Program-made: the position numbers and the translations under genes
The notes under the pieces: model-generated
The model's database searches: none
What the model saw: the letters and a program-made list of their open reading frames with translations, nothing else
What the model was told of the DNA's origin: nothing
Source of the DNA: Absidia repens
Taxonomy: Eukaryota > Mucoromycota > Mucoromycetes > Mucorales > Cunninghamellaceae
Direction: 5' to 3'
DNA length: 64,000 bases
Assembly: GCA_002105175.1 (NCBI GenBank)
Contig: MCGE01000017.1
Span: 310,001 to 374,000, forward strand
Shown: one piece after another, positions 56,908 through 64,000 of the stretch
Numbering within the stretch: the first letter of the stretch is position 1
Layout of the letters: each line of letters begins with the position of its first letter

Positions 56908-57779
56908 AATTGACTAGTATCCGACATATATGCACGCACACACCCGCGCTTCCTTTTCCCCGTCACTACTTTTTACATACTTGATCATTCATTTTATCCA
57001 TTAGCTTCCCAATCCCATTTTATCTATTTTTATTCATTATCCTCCACTATCCTATATATTTACTGACCACCTTCAAATATACACCCTTGTATGTACATAT
57101 ATACATGCTACTTCATGTACAAAACTAACTAGTTGTGAATAAAAAAAATATATATACTATCATTTATTCTTATTTTTCTCATTTCTTATATGGGCATGTA
57201 CTACTAAAAAAGAATGGACCTAAGACTGGCGGTGATTTAAACAGATGTGCAAGACAGGATTATAATACAATTGGGGTGGTGTCGAAAGGAATGGAATGAG
57301 AGGAGAGGGCACATTAGCAGGGTCGCTAGTATAGGCTATTTAAACAGGTGGTTACAAATAAATGGTCGGGAAAATCGTTTGATAAAAAAAAAAGGGTGTA
57401 AGATTTTGTAAAACAAGATGGATGGATACTATACACTACAATAAATGAAATCAAAAATTGATGATATGGTGCAGTCCAGCAACTTCTTATATTTCGTCCC
57501 ATTCTCATGCTTGCGAAAATTCGATATACTGAGTGTCAAGGGTAGGCGGGTGGGGATGAGGGTTGACGTGTGTTTGGTGAGCTTATCCCCTTAAAGTGTT
57601 ACATTGGAGCTCAACTGATACCAGTTTAGGCTTCTTTTTTTTATGATGTCCTATGCAAATATAAATAAATAAAATGACAAGCCCGAGAAGCATAATATGT
57701 CCAATATAACGGGGATCACGCTCATATCAAACGGTCAACCAGACATTTGATCTTTTGGACGGGGCAAGTAGTTATAGAT
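56908..57779. other. NOP10 3' flank, no gene seen
   Basis: TGAATAAAAAAAATATATAT near 57140 is a candidate poly(A) region. The remainder is AT-rich with no coding frame. Confidence 0.45.
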
Positions 57780-58560
57780 AAGCTAAAATGTAGTGCAAAA
57801 TGCTCTATAACGACGTATTGACAGCATGAGGAAAAAGTAGCCATAATGGGCGAGCTAGAAAGTAGGTATTTGATAAAACATTCGCAAAATTGCACTTGTT
57901 CGCTCTGCGATAGGAAATCGGATGGTTAATGATATGGGCATTTTTTATTGAATTATATTGGCATATACTAAAACTAAAGACGAAAGCTTCATTGTAACAA
58001 GTGGATTTAAGGGAAAGATATACTAGAGGAAGCATGAGAGGGACTAAAGTAGTGGGACAGTTGAAGAATGGTCGGCGGTAATTTTAAGTTTTACATGTGT
58101 AAAAATGGGCTTAATATACTGTACAATACAAGGAATGGGTGAGAGAAATATTTTTTATTGAAACCCAACAATGGTCAACTTTAATCAATAGTGGCGATGC
58201 TAATACAAAAAGCATTTATTGCACAAAACATAAAAGAGGCATATTTTATTCAGATATAGAGAAAAGCTAACACTAAACTAAGCTAATGAAGGCTCCAAGA
58301 ATTCAACTAAAAATGGTCTTAAGATCCAAAATGAAAGGGTTTCCCCATGCACCTTGTAATCCCTGAGCTGAACCCCCTTTTAAACTAGTCCTGGTACTAT
58401 TCTAAGTCCAATATAACCCCATAGAAGTTGAATGGTGAAGAAAACAAAGGGAAAAAAAAAAAAGAAAAAAAAAGAGAGTTGAAAAAATAAAAAAGGCAGG
58501 AGAGAGAAAATAAATATTTCGCGTGGGCGGGATTTGAATTGATTTTTTGATCTCTTGCCA
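57780..58560 (-). repeat. R1 dispersed repeat, minus-strand near-full copy
   Basis: On the minus strand: CCCGCCCACGCGAAATATTT near 58530, pyrimidine tract, GCTCAGGGATTACAAGGT, core GCATGGGGAAACCCTTTCAT near 58350. Then TGGAGCCTTCATTAGCTTAG, CTGAATAAAATATG, TTGTTACAATGAAGCTTTCG near 58000, and TATAGAGCATTTTGCACTAC near 57800, the same distal block as in copy A. Confidence 0.75.
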
Positions 58561-58807
58561 ACGTTTGTTAGGGACCTGAAAAAAAAAAGGACACCTCTTT
58601 TTACGGTCAAGTATGATAAAGACACTTGAATGTATATATATGCATATATATTATGTTGTGGATATTGTACTGTAATGTTTGATAAATAAAAAAGATTGAA
58701 TATTTTATTGTAGATTATAAAAAACTGGAGACTGTATACTATACTACACGAATAAATGGAATGCTATTTCTACAGTGGAGAGGAGGGCAAGAAAGGAGAG
58801 GGGATAT

Positions 58808-61800
58808 CTAAATCCTAGAGAATAAAAAAAAGGGAACGGCAGCAGGTGATAACGGCATTTGGTGTTTGAATTTCACAATATCATCAATGACAATATTTCC
58901 ATCAGGCAGTGTTTTGTGATCAGGCTCCAGGATGTTGATGTCCAGTTTCTTTTGAGATTGCAGATGGACAGATAATTTGCGGAATTGATCGGAGGAGGGG
59001 GCGATGTACGTATCATAAAAGGCAATCATGTCATTCTTGGTCACCTTCGCCAATTCCGCCAGATCCTTGTCCACATCATCAAATTCGTAGTAGCCAGATT
59101 CAATGTCAGTCCAATACTTATTACCTTCTTGACCCATGGTGGTGAATTTTTCTTTTTTATCTGTTGTAAGCGCGTCAACCTGCGCCTGCCATTCCGTGTC
59201 GGTCATGTTGGTCAAGACTTGACGCAGTGTTGTCCCCAAAAAGGCCATCACCCTGTTTTCCAAATATATCGTATCGCGTTCGCTTTGAATAATCACACGT
59301 AACCCCAGGATACCAACATGCCCACGGATGCCACTCATCACTACATAGCCCAGTTGTTCGGTCGTACGAAGTTGATTGAAGCAAGGTTCTTGGGCTATCT
59401 GTGCCATCAGACTGAGTCTTGTACGAAGCTGGACGTCGGTCACGGCGCAAACTTGACAATAAAATTCGATCGCTGAATTCAATTCTTGAGGATCATGGAC
59501 TGGAAGCTGGTAAACATAGGATTGGCCAATAGGAAGAAGAGTGGTACGGCTATGCCCAATGAATTGACTTGCCATCAAAGGTCGTGGTTGCAAGATATTT
59601 TCCATCTGACGGAAGAGAGCAATGGTGTCGTCCGCCGTAAAGTTGCCAGTGTGTACAAGCGCTTCCATGTGTAAGTGGCTGATGAACAGGCCGCACGTGG
59701 ACTGGACTTCGGCTAGAGTGATATCCTTGAGTTCGCGAGCCAAGTCGTCCATTTTCCACATTTCTTCTCGTATGGCATAGGTCAGGTGATAGGCTGCATG
59801 CTGATATGGCGCGTCCAGGTAGAAGTTGCGATAGCTCCGGCTTGTCTTGTCTTTCACTACCTTGAACCGCTCGGCATCAAACTTCAAATATTTCATTCGG
59901 TGCACCACTTTTTCCATGAGTAATGGTAACTTGTCGCTATATCCACTGATGTCCAACTAAAAAACGAAAAAAAGGTAATGTAAGTATTCCAGTCGATGCC
60001 ACGATTTTTTTTTTAATATATATTACAATAAGTCCATTTGTTTGCGTTGCAAGGTAGTACGACAGACCAGCCACTTCAGCATGGTAAGCATATTCATTCA
60101 AAGAATCAACCAACATACTCATATAAAGGCTACGTAACACATCATATCAGTATCTCTTTTTTATTTTCCTTCATTTCCTCTTTTTCTTTCGTCACTTACC
60201 GAGAGATCACAGTATTTCGAGGAGTTGCATTAATCAATGGGTTCCGGAATAAAACTGAAACGGAGGTTTTTGGGATCCAAAATGTGTCGTCCTTCTTGTG
60301 CCACAGTCGAATCGTTGATGTTTCTTGAATCAAGTTTGGCTTTCGTTGTTTTTCTTCCACAATCTGTTTGTTGACGTCCAATTTTACAGGTATAAATTCA
60401 TTGACTGAAGGTAAGGCAAACTCATTGTTTGTTGATAGATTAGCCAACGTCTAATATAATTTTAAATGCACGTATTAGTACCAGATCAGTATTCCCTATT
60501 ACTCTAGCTTACCGATTTCAAATCATCCGATATAGGCAAAATATCATATTCAGAGTTATACCATTGTTCCACCTTACTGCATTTGATACCTTTAGGGAAT
60601 ACCGGACTTGAAAGAGTCAATCGGAAGTTGTCCTTGTTCAGCATGGCCAGGTGTTCATCGATTAATTGAGGATTGTATGTACGCACCAGATTCGGACCAC
60701 TGATTGTCATATGAGGGGGATAATTGGATTGCATACACTGGACTAACCAAGAAGTATAATGAGAAGGCGCCTGTTTTTCAGAGTATTTAAATTCAATAGC
60801 TGCCAAAGACTGAACTTCATCGAAGATCCACCTCTGTACACCCATCTTCTTGAGCATATCGATATATTGGAAAAGAGCAATGACCACGTCTTCATAATGT
60901 TCTAATCCATCAAAAATATATGCAAGTGTTACTGGTCTGTCACTTGGTTCTTCACCTCTTTCTTTTCCTGCTTACCTAGTCCTTCTTCGGTGAGATCCAT
61001 GCTAGCATGATAAAACGAGAATCCACGGCCACCGTTGCTGCAACCAGAAGTCAAATAAGTTGCCCATCCTTTTTTCTTTAGGTAAGATAAAATAGATCCA
61101 CTTCCTTCATGGCCAATCAGATGAGATATATAGTTCACCGGCTACATTCGAAATGATCATAATTGCCGTTAGAGGTAGCTACAATCATATGTTGTATTCA
61201 TTTACTTACCTGGCTTTCAAAGTAGGAGGTTTGGTCAGGGAAGGGGAAAGTGATTCCCAAAAGATGGTTGTGCTTGACAGACTTGACGAAGATTTGTTTC
61301 TAAAGATGGCGTTGAGAGGATTAGTAAAGATAAGACATCAAACAGTTCGTGTTCTGAGTTTCTTACCAAGAGTTCATTTTCAGTTAACGGATGACCAGGA
61401 TAAGTAGGGACTTGAATGTTTTTGTCAGGAACATTTGAGAATTTTTCCACCACCCACTGCGTAAGTTGATCCAATGGTTCTAAAAAGAAAAGTATGAATT
61501 ATTTTTGTTTATTTATTCCTCCTCCCCGTGTTTTCTTACCTCGACCTAGAACACAGAGTCGCATGATATTGGCTGAATAATAATCATTATGGAATCGCAA
61601 CAACTCTTCGCGTACGTCCAATCCAAGCCGCTTAGGTGTTTCCATCAAAGTTTCCAAGTTACCGGTACCGAACTTGTGCCAGGGATGATCAGGGTTTGTT
61701 GATGTTTTTTCTACTTGAGATACTCTCCAGGAATCAGATTGGAGATTTTTCTTGTGTTCTATACATAAAAAGTGAATATATTAGTTAGTTCATAAACTGT

Positions 61801-62640
61801 GTTCCCTCATTCCTCTGGTTCCTGATTAAATATGCATGTATCTTACCAGAGTCCACGGCATGGATTTCTCTTTCAGTACAGGAATCCGAGAATAAAGGGT
61901 CGATAAAAAAATGAGCAAATCGATCCAAAGCGCCTTCCAACCATTGGTGGCCCACTTCAAAGTAATAATTAGTATTCTCTGATCCAGTCCATGCGTTTGC
62001 GTAACCTAAAAACCATAAAGTTTAGTCTCCATTATCACCTCATACACAGCCCTATCCCAGCCCAACTACTGCTGTAACGTCTTTTGTCTCTTACCGGAAT
62101 GCTCTGATAGATATGAGCAATAATCATTTTCCTTTGGATATTTTTCAGTTCCCATAAATAACAAATGTTCACAAAAATGAGCCAAACCTTGTAAATTATC
62201 CTAGAACCCAAGTAAAAGAAAAAGTTGAGTTAATGATGTAAATAAACTCATCACAGCTGCTTACCGGATCACTGAGATTCCCAACATGGACATCAAGAGC
62301 AGCACTAGCACGATCAGTTTCAGAATCACTAATCACCAATACCTGTAACTGGTTTGTCAAACGGATAAGTCGATATTGGCGTTCGTCATTAGCTGGTGTT
62401 TCCATCGGTCCATTGAAAACATGATGAGTCGTGTCTTGAGAAGGTTCCCAATCGTCATTTGAGAAGACAAGCATGAGAGCTACTAGAAAATAATAATAGG
62501 CGTGTATAAGAAATAAAAATTTATATATATATTTGTATATATAAAAAGAGTGAGAAAAAAAAAGGGGGGAGAGAAACAGGAGCCTAAATAATGGCGTTAA
62601 AATGAAAAAGCAGCTGACCTTTTACACAATTTCCCCGCAT
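58808..62640 (-). CDS. Insulinase-type M16 metallopeptidase (IDE/Ste23-like)
   Basis: Zinc metallopeptidase of the insulin-degrading enzyme family that cleaves short peptides. About a dozen exons. The inverted zinc motif [15 protein letters not shown] (HxxEH) and the distal Glu region [14 protein letters not shown] are intact. Further on are [75 protein letters not shown] and [20 protein letters not shown]. The four-domain, roughly 1,000-residue layout is typical. The start is uncertain: ATG 62474 begins [12 protein letters not shown]. An upstream exon 62640-62619 with a GT donor and an in-frame acceptor at 62482 gives [19 protein letters not shown], which I slightly prefer. No peroxisomal signal is seen at the C terminus. 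Confidence 0.92.
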
Positions 62641-63217
62641 TAAAATACAAACAGCAAAAGTGAAAAATTCAGGTACCCGACAGTGCACCGAACGCCAGTG
62701 TTACTCTACGTTTCAATCAAATCATGTGGATTGTCATTAGATCTTTTCATCTCGATTTTTTTTTATTATAAAACCTGGATAAAAAAAAAAAAAAAACTGT
62801 TCAAATGACTCATCGGTATGATCCAGTATTATCCGTACCGATACTACGTGTATATTATATTATACTATGTAGTGCAGTAAAGTTCAGTATCATAGTATGG
62901 TATCATAAACTGGCGATGATAATCGCTTTAATGGTATGCTAAAGCTGATCTGCATAGATGCATAATATATTGCATGGTATAGCTTGATATTATCATTATT
63001 ACGTATTTGCCACCCCATTTTTTCAAAAATAGAAAATGACTCAAACTCTTCCAAGAAAATATCCCCGGATTACCAACAATGGTAATGCCTTTTTGTTCTC
63101 GCTTGGATCATGTAACATACCCTAATCAAGCGGACACCACTCCCTTTCTTTCAAGCCTGGGAAATTGAGAGACGCTCATTTTTAACATACATATGATATC
63201 AATGCCCGTTTTTTGTT

Positions 63218-63250
<33 letters not shown>

Positions 63251-63732
63251 TGTAGTCACTACACTACTTAAACATTTGTACCTGTTTCTCATATAACTAA
63301 TGTATAGTGGTAATACGATGATGACGACATGTATGATAATCACATTCAAAGAATGAATTTATTGTTAGCAGAAAACCAACCGTCTACCGTTTATTTAGTA
63401 AGTCGCATTCTTCGAGAAGAATTTGATGAAATATTCCTTTAATAGTACGTATGTAAAATACTGAGCTTTTGTACGCTAACCCTTGAAAATTCAGATAATG
63501 TGGTACAACCTTTACACTGAATGTACTTTTACCTTTTTTTTCCCTCGTCACTTGTATATAAACAAAACGGCATAATTGACAATTACAATAAAGAGATAAA
63601 GTACAAAGATAAAGACAATGACAAAGATGATAAAATGTATTTTTTATTTGTAAACAAAACAACGTAAAACTAAAAAGGAATATCCCTAAAAAAAGCTATC
63701 ACTACTAATTCCAATCTCATTTGTAATGCATC
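62641..63732. other. Intergenic, no gene seen
   Basis: About 1.1 kb between two minus-strand genes. It contains inverted repeats such as ATCGGTA...TACCGAT (62813-62844) and a T-run of about 28 (63220-63247). A 92-residue minus frame at 63384-63662 is Cys/Leu-rich without a domain and is probably chance. An isolated ATG at 63035 opens only 15 codons. Confidence 0.4.
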
Positions 63733-63984
63733 CTATTTCCAAAGCTTCTTCAAACTGGTATTTGCGTCCGAATCCTTCTTCATCACCTTTGCCACAGCCA
63801 TTTCAAAGTCTTCTTGAGTCACATGTACACGACGTTCCCGCAGCGCAAACATACCCGCTTCTGTACATACCGCCTTGACTTCAGCTCCACTACTGCCAGT
63901 CATCTTTTCCGCAATTTTCTTGAGATTGATGCCACGAGTAAGGTTCATTTTACGGGAATGGATTTTAAGGATATCGGCACGAGC
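63733..63984 (-). CDS. RPT6: 26S proteasome ATPase Rpt6, C-terminal exon (partial)
   Basis: Last exon of an AAA ATPase of the proteasome 19S base, cut by the window end. The exon starts at 63984 after an AG acceptor with [20 protein letters not shown]. It continues [19 protein letters not shown] and [20 protein letters not shown] and ends KKLWK. The [18 protein letters not shown] region and the SLKKLWK tail match Rpt6/PSMC5 rather than other Rpt subunits. The Walker and arginine-finger parts lie beyond the window. Confidence 0.93.
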   Translation of the reverse strand, partial: ARADILKIHSRKMNLTRGINLKKIAEKMTGSSGAEVKAVCTEAGMFALRERRVHVTQEDFEMAVAKVMKKDSDANTSLKKLWK

Positions 63985-64000
63985 CTATGTAAAAAAGGGG

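Noticed and set aside
61815..61840. LTR-like CTGGTTCCTGATTA in an insulinase intron
   Set aside because: Only about 17 bases match the LTR head, with no further similarity or target duplication.
63035..63081. Short exon-like ATG frame (MTQTLPRKYPRITNN) with a GTAATG donor
   Set aside because: No downstream exon continues it for more than a few codons.
63384..63662. 92-residue minus-strand frame
   Set aside because: Cys/Leu/Tyr-rich reading of AT-rich intergenic DNA with no domain.

Overview
The window looks like nuclear DNA from an early-diverging, probably mucoralean, fungus. Genes are compact and strongly interrupted by short GT-AG introns (mostly about 50-120 nt). Flanks are AT-rich with long A/T homopolymers. 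Two ribosomal protein genes have a first coding exon consisting only of ATG. Gene content is eukaryotic and fungal: Rpd3-type deacetylase, PacC/Rim101-type zinc fingers, GH18 chitinase and an earless beta-adaptin. The species cannot be named from the sequence.

Layout. 1.2-16.9 kb is a gene block: PRMT4/CARM1-type arginine methyltransferase (-), GDSL phospholipase B (+), low-complexity protein (+), GH18 chitinase (-), HSP90 (-), chorismate-lyase-like protein (-), RPL35 (-), RPL43 (+). 16.9-29.9 kb is a transposon island almost without host genes. It holds solo LTRs with 5-bp target duplications (one nested inside another LTR), a composite element with ~190-bp inverted arms, a hAT-like element with 73-bp iterons carrying a perfect 16-bp palindrome, several copies of an unnamed ~1 kb non-coding repeat (called R1 here), and a frameshifted C2H2 zinc-finger gene. 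29.9-34.1 kb has a G3BP-like NTF2/RRM protein (-) and a small mitochondrial protein (-). 34.4-36.6 kb has a second, 5'-truncated copy of the zinc-finger gene's partner domain, and next to it a 638-bp MITE with a perfect 8-bp target duplication. 36.6-38.7 kb is mostly another R1 copy. 38.7-54.6 kb is a second gene block: divergent hexokinase (-), AP-complex beta-adaptin (-), PacC-like factor (-), unrecognised C2H2 protein (-), Rpd3 deacetylase (+), protein kinase (+). 54.6-58.8 kb has two R1 copies flanking NOP10 (+). 58.8-62.6 kb is an insulinase (-). The window ends inside RPT6 (-).

No operon or pathway cluster is visible. Most genes are housekeeping: translation (RPL35, RPL43), ribosome biogenesis (NOP10), proteostasis (HSP90, RPT6, insulinase), chromatin (PRMT4, Rpd3), trafficking (beta-adaptin) and mRNP (G3BP). 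The most distinctive signals are the R1 family, which recurs on both strands in nearly every large gap, and the nested-element history that the LTR empty site lets one read. Three gene-structure oddities also stand out: a 14-nt microexon that completes a zinc finger in the PacC-like gene, a GC-AG intron in the phospholipase gene, and a hexokinase-like protein with a degraded phosphate-binding motif. No tRNA, rRNA or CRISPR array was seen.
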